A stretch of DNA of 64,000 nucleotides, from the NCBI RefSeq assembly GCF_042675645.1, contig NZ_JBHTJH010000004.1:992001-1056000 (forward strand), in the 5' to 3' direction. The notes beneath the pieces were generated by a model that did no database searches, was not told the DNA's origin, and saw only the letters and a list, made by a program, of their open reading frames with translations. This stretch comes from Sungkyunkwania multivorans. GTDB taxonomy: Bacteria; Bacteroidota; Bacteroidia; Flavobacteriales; Flavobacteriaceae. This document shows, piece by piece, positions 28,101 through 35,532 of this stretch; position 1 is the stretch's first letter, and each line of letters opens with the position of its first letter. Both the position numbers and the translations under genes were made by a program.

Positions 28101-28795
28101 CCTCCGATATGCCTGTATTGTAATGGTGTGGCAAGGGTGAGTGTTCTTCCGTCCATACTGATGTTTGTTATCTGTACTTCATCCACATCTTCCCAAGCCT
28201 TGGTCTGGGATGTAGCAAGTCCGGTAGAGGTGATGGCTATTTTATCTCCAACTTCCCAGTTAACGGGTTCTTTTAATATGATCTGGGTAGCGTCTTTCTC
28301 GGCAGTGGTAGCCAAATTGGTCCAGCTTTCTTTCCTTTTACCGTGTAATTCTAGACGCCCACCATCCATTACCATGATTGCCTTTGAGTGTACGCCGGTA
28401 TTGGGAATCAATTCGGAAGGATCGGTTCCTAACAAAGTAATGGTGCCACCATCAGAACTGATGTAGGGGTCAGCAGCAGTCCCTATCTCTAAGCTGCCGC
28501 TTGGTCCCATCACCATGACCCATTTTGTCTCGAGGTGAAATCCGGCATTCTGTTCTTGTCCTTTGAGTGCCTGCAGTTTTCCCATGACCCTAACACTGTT
28601 GGCAGTACAAATGTTGCGAAGTGTGATGGTGGTCCCATTGGTGATCATCACGTCATCGTTTGCTGTTGGAAGTTGATTATTTGGCCAAGTACTTGGCTCA
28701 TCCCAGTCGCCCGACTGAACAGGACTGATCTGCGCGATATTGACACAAGTGATGAGAAATGCGATGATGAACGGGACGAGTGATGTAGTTTTCAT
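25175..28795 (-). CDS. CEMIP-like G8/beta-helix protein with T9SS sorting domain
   Basis: A 1206-residue secreted protein. A signal peptide (about 1-22) is followed by a G8-like domain (about 23-150; QSGDWDEPSTWPNNQLP, DDVMITNGTTITL) and a right-handed beta-helix with GRYPFHWHLNED at 304-314, the signature seen in animal CEMIP and TMEM2 and related bacterial proteins. Next come a SDGDGLSDTEE calcium-binding repeat, a carbohydrate-binding-like jelly roll, an Ig-like domain (SPLSNQLVEGDDLGVVVEA) and a type A T9SS tail (ILYPNPAKEALYVSL...KKILVRK). Export through the outer membrane by T9SS is therefore expected. Animal CEMIP and TMEM2 degrade hyaluronan; a polysaccharide or glycosaminoglycan substrate here is inference. 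Confidence 0.85.
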   Translation of the reverse strand: MKTTSLVPFIIAFLITCVNIAQISPVQSGDWDEPSTWPNNQLPTANDDVMITNGTTITLRNICTANSVRVMGKLQALKGQEQNAGFHLETKWVMVMGPSGSLEIGTAADPYISSDGGTITLLGTDPSELIPNTGVHSKAIMVMDGGRLELHGKRKESWTNLATTAEKDATQIILKEPVNWEVGDKIAITSTGLATSQTKAWEDVDEVQITNISMDGRTLTLATPLQYRHIGGSKSYTRPTDGKTWEVNIAAEVGILSHSIKIQGQMNTAMEEAGFGGHMMFMKGSVVHAENVELYKMGQKAKLGRYPFHWHLNEDAAQGSYLKNSSIHRSFNRAVTIHGTDYITLDGVFAYDHIGHGIFFEDGGERYNTVKNSVVFVTRRPQQGEELTPSDNEMNQPQNRTPASFWITNPNNYFENNVAAGTEGTGFWFAFPTNGPLSPSGNMPYFENIIPWKEPLGLFQNFVAHSCMTGFDVFDQLNDDHSIRTNAGWDIQTEQYITNGLFYANDQAIYCGLGNGGDSSKVVFLDGAFSDNKTVTMLAANLTIQNSLFNVDTDLGVFEGEREFFRFYDGPGRHIDCHFEGWDRPNSNMIKQIVGGGATPNVNPSFRGSTKGFAAPFPFRFVNIPPNTRPKKLNQFFKDYDGGLLGKANTTLVRDVPFNTDGHEYKHSSWVNAARSDYFFATIWLHKLMDDAAPLVVTRTKPNTPEVCLWDVGDDNQTYKYGVIVNQGFTYNYYLTQPPSGRHIHIIMDRGEEGDLVMTSYKGLGKLANFRVTGNNLTQLNSISAVETATSNSYFIDGNGDVYIKMRANGNSRSTLDLRWDGMGAFTPVTPPCDELTALDDSDGDGLSDTEEVQNCRMPNDAGDLNFEFNRSDESFERFNIIASNTSSETFWLTRADNSSDPYIVRGALNFKGSEVPQLKVRIRSQAVGSFQLFWTTTDQPNFAAARSVTVTPQQPNVFEELVFDMNNNLDWMDKTIRKIRLDFPPDPTANVHTWIDYIHGPDVVLDENCDPSPIVNFISPLSNQLVEGDDLGVVVEAIGNNATAVDNGIANVQLYFDDALVRQENAAPYEWGTTNANNEDLPLMNLTSGTHILKAIATDNSGISSEKIMEINVSATLDIIGTQTAIEKQIILYPNPAKEALYVSLSKELPSAVISIYNTKGMKVYEKSVGNGITTLPLSSLSTGLYFVKISTDTMQFTKKILVRK

Positions 28796-29318
28796 AGCAA
28801 TAGTGTGGTTTCGATCGGTTATACTACATTCAAATACGAAGAAACGCCTTAAAGCGGACTTTTTAAAACTTTAGATGCGAAAGAATTAACAAAAGCGATA
28901 TAAATATTTATAATTTTATCACGTAGCATTTGTGTCTCATACATTGTAAATGAAGGAATTCATGTGCATCAACTATGGGAATCGCATCTCCAATGAGGAC
29001 TCTCATATTTTTGAGATCCTTGATGGTCTTCGATTTAAAATTACCACATTATTCCTTAACTCTTTCCCCGCCACTGGATGAACAAAGACCCAATATTAAT
29101 GGACAAATGATCTGGCTTATTCATTCAATCAACCAGAACCACTTCTTTTTAAAAGTTTATTCTTAAAAGTGAATTCCCAAAAGTGAACAGCATGCTCTTT
29201 CAATAAAAATTCTTAGAATCGCGATTATTTTTGGGATGTCCACCCGTTGTCCACATCGATGATTTGGTGTAAATCGTTGGTCGCTATAGTTTTGAAGCAT
29301 ACCACAAAACACACCAAT
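28796..29318. other. 523-base gap between divergent genes
   Basis: Spacer between the divergent T9SS protein and the large exported protein. On the plus strand TATTTTTG at 29226-29233 matches the -7 consensus TAnnTTTG exactly but has no TTG at the right distance. Around 29145-29185 the motif AAAAGTGAA recurs. A 63-codon ORF at 28975-29166 has no coding character. Nothing else was seen. Confidence 0.4.
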
Positions 29319-32234
29319 ATGAGATCTTCCTTATTTCGTCACCGTTTAAAATTATCATGGTCTATTTCCCTTTTCCTATTGTCTTCTAATGCCTTTTCCA
29401 ACTCATTCACAGCCACACCATATAGTGATTCGATAGAGGAGACCGTGCGCCTCAAACTCAATGAACTTATCGGGAATAAGAATTATAGCTTTCAATCCTT
29501 AAAAGTGAATTCTGAAAAGAACGGTCTCACAGGTGTTGGCACCTTCTTTAAAAAACCGGGTGTCGGATTCACCGCTTCCTACGATAGTTTATCTAAGAAG
29601 ACCTTCTTTGAATTGCGACTTCCTGATAATTCCAAGGTTGGCATTGGCAATAGAGATGCTTCTGACCTTATGGGAAAATCGTTAAAAGATTTGATTCCTA
29701 AAACCTTGCGGTCCAGTTTGTCCTTGAGGGTTTTCAACTTTAAATTCGATAAAGAAGACAAAAAGATTTCCGAGGTGAATCTGACTTTTGAGTCTTTGAA
29801 GGATTTGAAACTTTTAGATTTCAATGCGTTCCGGTTGAAAGGAATAAAGACCATCCTTACCATCGAACATCCGCAGGACAGCCAAAAGAAACGTACCTCC
29901 GGTATTTTGGAAGGGACGACAGGCATAGCAGGGAAGAATGTGTTATTTACTGCAAAACTTAAAAGCAACTCGGATGCTCTAGAATATATAGGGAAGGTAG
30001 AGGATGTTGATTTCTCTGGTACGCTCACCTCACTTTTGGGAGACTGGAAACTAGGAGGTTTTTCATTACCACAAAAACTATTCGACATCAAACTGGCTTC
30101 TACCGAATTGTCCATTATTCCAGCAAAAAAGTCGATAGGCCTCAGTTCGGTATCAACATTTGGAGTGATCAGCGGACATATTGCCAAGAAGGCAAAACCC
30201 AAGAAGGGCGAGAAAGATCATAGTTATCTCTTTATGATCGAGCCTCATAAGGATGCCAAACTCTCTAAGATCAGTGAACATCTCAAACTTCTGGATAACA
30301 TTGACCTATCGAAACAGGTATTGGTACTATCTTCAGAGAAGAAGAGCAAATCTGAAAAGGATAAGACACCATTTAAGGATAAAATTAGCTCTGGAGTAAA
30401 AAAAGGCCTCAATATGATGGCGAGCATCGATCTTACCAAGATAAAGCTGGATCATCTTATCGGTGTCAAAGATATGATCGTCAGTGCACCCATCACTTCC
30501 AAGTTAGATAATGTGGTCTTAGAGGGGGATATCAACACCAATATCCAGATCGGCCCCAATGCCACCTTATCGAACGCGGTCTTTAGACTAACGCCCTCGC
30601 CAAAGGATTTTTCGGTATCAATATTGGGTGAAATGCATACCAATATATCTGGAGACAAGCTGTTGTTTAGAGGAGGTGTTGAGTTGGTACTTACCGATCA
30701 GACCATGAATTTTATGGCCATGATGGAAGGGCAATGGAACGATCCGCTGGGTGCTCGTGGCTTGGCTGTTAAGGATCTAGGCATACAAATGGGTGCTAGC
30801 TTTACGACCACCCCCATACCACTACCAAATGTGGCCCTGACCGGACAAGTGTTCATTGGAGATTTTGCAGGTGCCGCCTCCGTTTCTTTCGATTCGCGAA
30901 ATCCTTCAAAGAATATGCTCGCATTGCAATACAACAAGATCGAACTATTGGACTTGGTAAATCTGGTGACCAGCCCAAGCATCAGGCGAAATATCAGCCC
31001 GCAACTTCAAAAAACGCTACGCGGCTTTTATTCGGAAAATGTGGTGATCGAATCTGTTCCTGCACCGATGCAGGTACTGGAAACTTATTACGAACCCGGT
31101 TTTAGAATGCAAGGGACTATTGCCATTGTTGGCGTGAAAGGGGAGGCAGGATTTGACATGGACTATGACAATGGAATGACTGCACACGGTTCGGTCGATC
31201 CCATAAAACTTGCCATATTTGAACTAAAGGGCGCCAATGGAAAGCCTAAACCTGGATTCTCTTTAAGCATAGAGCGTAATAAAAGACCAGTGGTTGCGCT
31301 CAATGGTGGGGTAAAACTTCTGGGGGTTGAAGCGGCCACGGATGTTCATTTGGTGGACAACGGCTATAATTTTATGGTCAATGGGAAGGTATTCAATCTC
31401 TTCCAAGGAGCCATTGCGGCAAGGGGACAGGATCTTTCAAAAGCGGTTGACATGCAATTGAATGTCACCATGCAAAATGATTTCCGCAACTTTATAGAGA
31501 ATCAACTGAAGAACTATGTCACCAACGCCACCTCAGAATCGATCAAAAAGCTGCAGAAGGCGCAAAGCAATGTAAAAAAAGCGCAACAGACGGTAGATTC
31601 TTGGTCGGCGAATGTAGAGCAGATACGGCAACTGGTCATCAAGGATCAGGCGAAGGATCGCGCAAAAATACAAAAGGCGAGAGATGCGGTAAATGCGGCG
31701 CAGCGTAAGGTAGATGGCCTAAATAATACATTGCGAAAACTAGAGCGCGAGAAAGCTGGTTATAAAAAGCACCAATTGGTGAAATTATCAGCAGTAAATA
31801 CCAAGATCGCCTCGACGAAGACAGCCAGATTCACCGCCACCAAGACCTTGAACGGTGCCAAACATGTATTGAATGGATTGACGAAATTGAACATAGACCC
31901 AGAAAAAGATGGCAGATTGATCTCTGCACGCGCTAGTCATAGATCGGCGCAATTGACGCTTGAAGGCACTCAGAAAACTATGGATGGGCTGATCTGGTCG
32001 CTGGGTAAAACTGGGAAGGCCGCAAAATTCATCGTAGAAAAGGGGTCGGATGCCGTCGTAAACATTAGAAGAGCCTCATTTGCGGGAGCTTTGGGCAAAG
32101 TGCATGGTGCCAAAGTAGATTTGGATATAGAATTGGATTGGATGAACAAACGAGAGACGCTTAGAATGAAGTTCGATTTCTATAACACGGCCGAATCCAT
32201 TGCTGGTATGGGAAAATCGTTGCTGGAGAAATAG
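29319..32234 (+). CDS. large exported protein of unknown family with C-terminal coiled coil
   Basis: A 971-residue protein starting at ATG 29319 with a signal peptide (RLKLSWSISLFLLSSNAFS). Most of it (about 40-720) is a long run of short beta-strand-like segments (for example GTFFKKPGVGFTASYDS, FRMQGTIAIVGVKGEAGFDM, NGGVKLLGVEAATDVHL) with recurring amphipathic spacing, reminiscent of extended lipid-groove or AsmA-like folds, though I cannot name a family. Residues of about 735-860 form an Ala/Lys/Gln-rich coiled coil (KLQKAQSNVKKAQQTV, AAQRKVDGLNNTLRKLEREK). The last 60 residues return to beta-type. No T9SS tail or lipobox, so it is probably periplasmic. An in-frame start at 29247 would bury the signal sequence. 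Confidence 0.75.
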   Translation: MRSSLFRHRLKLSWSISLFLLSSNAFSNSFTATPYSDSIEETVRLKLNELIGNKNYSFQSLKVNSEKNGLTGVGTFFKKPGVGFTASYDSLSKKTFFELRLPDNSKVGIGNRDASDLMGKSLKDLIPKTLRSSLSLRVFNFKFDKEDKKISEVNLTFESLKDLKLLDFNAFRLKGIKTILTIEHPQDSQKKRTSGILEGTTGIAGKNVLFTAKLKSNSDALEYIGKVEDVDFSGTLTSLLGDWKLGGFSLPQKLFDIKLASTELSIIPAKKSIGLSSVSTFGVISGHIAKKAKPKKGEKDHSYLFMIEPHKDAKLSKISEHLKLLDNIDLSKQVLVLSSEKKSKSEKDKTPFKDKISSGVKKGLNMMASIDLTKIKLDHLIGVKDMIVSAPITSKLDNVVLEGDINTNIQIGPNATLSNAVFRLTPSPKDFSVSILGEMHTNISGDKLLFRGGVELVLTDQTMNFMAMMEGQWNDPLGARGLAVKDLGIQMGASFTTTPIPLPNVALTGQVFIGDFAGAASVSFDSRNPSKNMLALQYNKIELLDLVNLVTSPSIRRNISPQLQKTLRGFYSENVVIESVPAPMQVLETYYEPGFRMQGTIAIVGVKGEAGFDMDYDNGMTAHGSVDPIKLAIFELKGANGKPKPGFSLSIERNKRPVVALNGGVKLLGVEAATDVHLVDNGYNFMVNGKVFNLFQGAIAARGQDLSKAVDMQLNVTMQNDFRNFIENQLKNYVTNATSESIKKLQKAQSNVKKAQQTVDSWSANVEQIRQLVIKDQAKDRAKIQKARDAVNAAQRKVDGLNNTLRKLEREKAGYKKHQLVKLSAVNTKIASTKTARFTATKTLNGAKHVLNGLTKLNIDPEKDGRLISARASHRSAQLTLEGTQKTMDGLIWSLGKTGKAAKFIVEKGSDAVVNIRRASFAGALGKVHGAKVDLDIELDWMNKRETLRMKFDFYNTAESIAGMGKSLLEK

Positions 32235-32321
32235 GGCAGGTCTAGGTCGAGAACAGGCGATCGATTTCGGACACCTAACGACCATATTTAGTAATAAATT
32301 GAAAATAAGTGGATTAATATG

Positions 32322-32351
32322 TTGGATATCCAAATAATGGCATCATCTTTG
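32322..32351 (+). promoter_or_regulatory. putative promoter of the cold shock gene
   Basis: TTG at 32322-32324, a 19-base spacer, and CATCTTTG at 32344-32351, one mismatch from TAnnTTTG. Transcription would start near 32358, giving an AT-rich 5-prime leader of about 30 bases. Confidence 0.5.
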
Positions 32352-32387
32352 CACTTTGAAAATTATTATAAATTTAATTACATTACA

Positions 32388-32579
32388 ATGAGTAAAGGAA
32401 CAGTAAAATTCTTCAATGATGCTAAAGGATTTGGATTTATCACTGAAGAAGGTGCCAGTAAGGACCACTTTGTACACTTTTCTGGGTTGATCGACGAAAT
32501 TCGCGAAGGCGACGAAGTTGAATTCGATCTTAAAGAAGGCAACAAAGGATTAAACGCAGTGAACGTAAAAGTTATCTAA
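32388..32579 (+). CDS. cspA: cold shock domain protein
   Basis: A 63-residue single cold shock domain. RNP1 is KGFGFI (residues about 13-18) and RNP2 is DHFVHFS (about 26-32), in the order MSKGTVKFFNDAKGFGFITEEG...KDHFVHFSGL. It binds single-stranded RNA and DNA and acts as an RNA chaperone in the cytoplasm. The size is typical for Bacteroidota CspA-type proteins. The ATG at 32388 is fixed by the universally conserved MxxGTVKFF start. It is monocistronic with its own promoter and a strong terminator at 32603-32632. Symbol cspA is used in the family sense only. Confidence 0.93.
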   Translation: MSKGTVKFFNDAKGFGFITEEGASKDHFVHFSGLIDEIREGDEVEFDLKEGNKGLNAVNVKVI

Positions 32580-32602
32580 TACATATACTTCTAAGTTTAA
32601 TG

Positions 32603-32632
32603 AAAAGCCCGTCAAGATGACGGGCTTTTTTG
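32603..32632 (+). terminator. rho-independent terminator of cspA
   Basis: A 12-bp stem (AAAAGCCCGTCA at 32603-32614 with TGACGGGCTTTT at 32618-32629), a three-base loop, and a run of six T. It lies 24 bases after the stop codon. Confidence 0.92.
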
Positions 32633-32709
32633 TTGCTTGATTTTGAGTGTTCGTCAATCCCAAACCGATCAATGACCGCAGTTGAAACGGATGAAGCTGT
32701 TAAGAAGTA

Positions 32710-35262
32710 TTAAAATTGAATTTTTTCCAATTCGTTTAAATAAGTTTCACCAACCGGGATTTTATGATCTTTTATTACTACCCAATTACGTCCTTTACTC
32801 GATACTTGGTCTAGTCGAACGATATAGGAGCGATGCACTCGAAGGTATTCTAGACTATCGGGAGTGCTACTGATAAAATCGCCTATTTTGCATCGTATGG
32901 TGAATGTTTTTTTTGGTGTAACTATGTCTAAATAGTTACCTTGAGAATGAACGAATAAAATCTCGTGTGTCGGAATTTTAAAATCTTCACCATTAGCTCT
33001 GAACTTATAATACCGTTCTTTACGTTTAAGGCGTTTTATAGCTAGCCGTAAAAGCTCTCTTATAATATCCTTGTTATAGGAGAGAACACGAATCCTAAAA
33101 AATAAATAAACAAGTCCACAAAAAAGAACAGCGGTCAACAAATAAAACCACCATCTTTTCCAAAAGGGTTGAAGAATTTTAAAACTATATAAGCTTAAAA
33201 GGTCATTTTTTTCATCGTTGACCAAAGCTTTAACCTCGAAGGTATACATTCCAGGAGAAAGCGAAGGGAAACTAATAAGACGATTAGATGTTTTTGTCCA
33301 CGATGTATCTATTTCTTTCAGTCTGTAGCGATATTCTATTTTATCTACATTACGATGCGAAATTGCTTCAACTTCAAAATCTATTGAGTTCTGATCATGG
33401 TTTAGTTTAACGTTGTTTACATTAGTTTTGGCTTTATTTACCAAGACACTTTTAATACTAAGAGATAAGACATTCAGGGTATCTTTTCTATCGATCAAGC
33501 CCTTATCAAAGAAGCACAACCCACGTTTTGTTGCGACCCAAATGGTATCATTTATAATTTCTACGTCATTGATATCGTTACTTAACAGACCATCAGACTT
33601 GGTAATAGTATTTACGGTAAATGTGTCGTCGGACCTAAATTCAATTCTGTTTAGACCGTTATTGGTACAAGCCCAAATGGTAGAGTCATTTTCAATATGG
33701 ACTTCGTTTACTGAGTTATGAGTTAGACCATTGGTTTTATCAATACCATAAATGCTGTCACCATAAACAATGACACCATGGTCTTGAGATGCCATGTACA
33801 CTTTGTTTTTTGTCTTATTTACATCAATATCATACAGTCTTGATTTAAGAAGAGGCGAGGGTTGATAGGGTTTTATTTCATTGTCTCTTTTACGATATAA
33901 GCCTGAAGGTGTAGCAATCAATATTTCGTTATTAAACATACAAATGTCCTCAGTTCTAACACCTGTATCATAAAATCCTATGGTATCATTTTCGATTATT
34001 GTAAAGACTGTTGACTTTACGGTAACTAGTGGATTTAAAACATTTTCAGGCAGCTTTCTGCCACCTTCTATGATAATAGGAGTTTGCTTTTTTGTTAGAT
34101 TTTTAATAATAAAATCACTCGACGCGTAAACTTCCGATCTTTCGGAATTAAACTCGACCTGTGCTGGACGATCATTTTTACCTTTATAAAGTAATTTTGT
34201 TTCAAGATTTTTAATTCTAGTAATATCCCCGTTGTAGTATCCTGCAAAAAGTTGGTTTTTATCATCCTTTACTAAGGAATTAATATTTTCATTGGTAAAA
34301 ACTTGTATTGCTGGATTCTTAATTCTAAAAACACCATCATCAAGCGTTGTAAACCAATAACTCCCTTCTGCATCAATTAAAAAACTACTCACAGATTTGT
34401 TTGGTAAAAAGGTGTTAACAATATTTCCGGAAATATCCCGAAACTCCGCACCTTGACTGTAATAACCGACCCAAAATAGCGTATCATTAATACGTTGAAT
34501 TCCTGTAGGGTATTGCTCTGTATCGTAATAGGTGACGTTTTTAGATGCAGTAAATGTTGCCAATTTATTATTAATAAATACAATTGAGGTGTCATTAAGA
34601 AACTCTACAGAGATGCGCGATGTATTAGGGTGTTCTGTAGGTATAGCCAAAAGGCTATCATCTGAGTCATAATTATAAAAAAGGGAGCCAAATGCCTTAT
34701 TTTGCTTTAATATCCCGAGTTTAATATGTGACTTGCGTTCCACATAGGGTAAATCCGGCTCAAAGTATTTATTATAATGCTTGTTAACTTTTCCTTGGTT
34801 TGATATCTCAACAAAGCCCTGAATACTATAGCCTCCTAAGGTTAAGTTGCTTTTATCATCCGCAAAAATTGATTTAATAATCGTTTTCGGACTGATACTT
34901 TGTCTCAATTCATCATTAAACTGATATAATTTAAATCCGTCAAATACCTCATTAAAATAGAATAAGGTTTTACTGTGAAGTTCAAAACAAAAAATACGTC
35001 CATCTCCTTGTGGAAAAAAATCCAAAATGGTATTTCCAGGCAAACCATCTTTTGATGTAAAATTTTTAAACTCATATCCATTAAATCGTGATAAACCTCT
35101 ATCAGTAGCAAACCAAATGTGACCTAGTTTGTCTTGATAGACATCAAATACTTCAGAGCTTGGTAAACCATCATCTACATCAAAATGTTCGTAAATATAG
35201 GACTGGGAAATTCCCGTAAGAGGCGCAAAAATAAATGTAAAAAAAAGTAAAGCTGATTTCAA
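32710..35262 (-). CDS. membrane one-component regulator: propeller, Y_Y_Y and LytTR domains
   Basis: An 850-residue protein. A signal peptide (1-19) leads to a large periplasmic part with two-component regulator propeller repeats (YEHFDVDDGLPSSEVFDVYQDKLGHIWFATDRGLSRFNG; NGLTHNSVNEVHIENDSTIWACTNNGLNRI), then a Y_Y_Y domain (NSIDFEVEAISHRNVDKIEYRYRL). One membrane helix near 725-745 is followed by a cytoplasmic LytTR DNA-binding domain (about 755-850). There is no kinase or receiver, so periplasmic ligand binding must act directly on DNA binding. It is divergent from a cadherin-like lipoprotein gene; phased TTYRTCAC repeats in the spacer are its likely sites. The gene is clearly more AT-rich than its surroundings. 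Confidence 0.85.
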   Translation of the reverse strand: MKSALLFFTFIFAPLTGISQSYIYEHFDVDDGLPSSEVFDVYQDKLGHIWFATDRGLSRFNGYEFKNFTSKDGLPGNTILDFFPQGDGRIFCFELHSKTLFYFNEVFDGFKLYQFNDELRQSISPKTIIKSIFADDKSNLTLGGYSIQGFVEISNQGKVNKHYNKYFEPDLPYVERKSHIKLGILKQNKAFGSLFYNYDSDDSLLAIPTEHPNTSRISVEFLNDTSIVFINNKLATFTASKNVTYYDTEQYPTGIQRINDTLFWVGYYSQGAEFRDISGNIVNTFLPNKSVSSFLIDAEGSYWFTTLDDGVFRIKNPAIQVFTNENINSLVKDDKNQLFAGYYNGDITRIKNLETKLLYKGKNDRPAQVEFNSERSEVYASSDFIIKNLTKKQTPIIIEGGRKLPENVLNPLVTVKSTVFTIIENDTIGFYDTGVRTEDICMFNNEILIATPSGLYRKRDNEIKPYQPSPLLKSRLYDIDVNKTKNKVYMASQDHGVIVYGDSIYGIDKTNGLTHNSVNEVHIENDSTIWACTNNGLNRIEFRSDDTFTVNTITKSDGLLSNDINDVEIINDTIWVATKRGLCFFDKGLIDRKDTLNVLSLSIKSVLVNKAKTNVNNVKLNHDQNSIDFEVEAISHRNVDKIEYRYRLKEIDTSWTKTSNRLISFPSLSPGMYTFEVKALVNDEKNDLLSLYSFKILQPFWKRWWFYLLTAVLFCGLVYLFFRIRVLSYNKDIIRELLRLAIKRLKRKERYYKFRANGEDFKIPTHEILFVHSQGNYLDIVTPKKTFTIRCKIGDFISSTPDSLEYLRVHRSYIVRLDQVSSKGRNWVVIKDHKIPVGETYLNELEKIQF

Positions 35263-35278
35263 TATAAAAAGATTTAAA

Positions 35279-35308
35279 CAAATGTAATATTAATCAAAAT
35301 ATGACGAA
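35279..35308 (-). promoter_or_regulatory. putative promoter of the propeller-LytTR gene
   Basis: On the minus strand TACATTTG (35286 to 35279) matches the -7 consensus TAnnTTTG exactly, and TTC lies 19 bases upstream at 35308-35306 in place of TTG. The start codon at 35262 would be only about ten bases from the transcription start. Confidence 0.5.
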
Positions 35309-35324
35309 TCTAAGCTGATTGGTG

Positions 35325-35353
35325 TTCGTCACTATTTCAAAGTGTTTTGTCAC
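35325..35353. promoter_or_regulatory. direct repeat pair, candidate LytTR binding site 1
   Basis: TTCGTCAC at 35325-35332 and TTTGTCAC at 35346-35353, 21 bases from start to start, on the same face of the helix. Two direct repeats about 21 bp apart is the known geometry of LytTR operators. The pair sits just upstream of the predicted promoter of the LytTR gene itself. Confidence 0.5.
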
Positions 35354-35424
35354 AATGCTATTATCCATAGGCTTTTCAAGGCTGTCAATAACGCTTTTTG
35401 AAACTGGTTCTTATTAAAAATGAC

Positions 35425-35454
35425 TTCATCACTTTTTAGCGTAGGTTTCATCAC
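35425..35454. promoter_or_regulatory. direct repeat pair, candidate LytTR binding site 2
   Basis: Two identical TTCATCAC copies at 35425-35432 and 35447-35454, 22 bases start to start. Same consensus TTYRTCAC as site 1. It lies 79 bases upstream of the ATG of the lipoprotein gene at 35533, a position suited to activation of that gene. Confidence 0.5.
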
Positions 35455-35532
35455 AAATTGATTTTTTCTTGTCGAAGATAGAAGGGTTCCATAATATTTT
35501 GCCTGCTTAAAATCTAATAAACATATTTTGAC

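Noticed and set aside
28975..29166. 63-codon ORF in the gap before the large exported protein
   Set aside because: No ribosome-binding site, no recognisable motif and unnatural composition.
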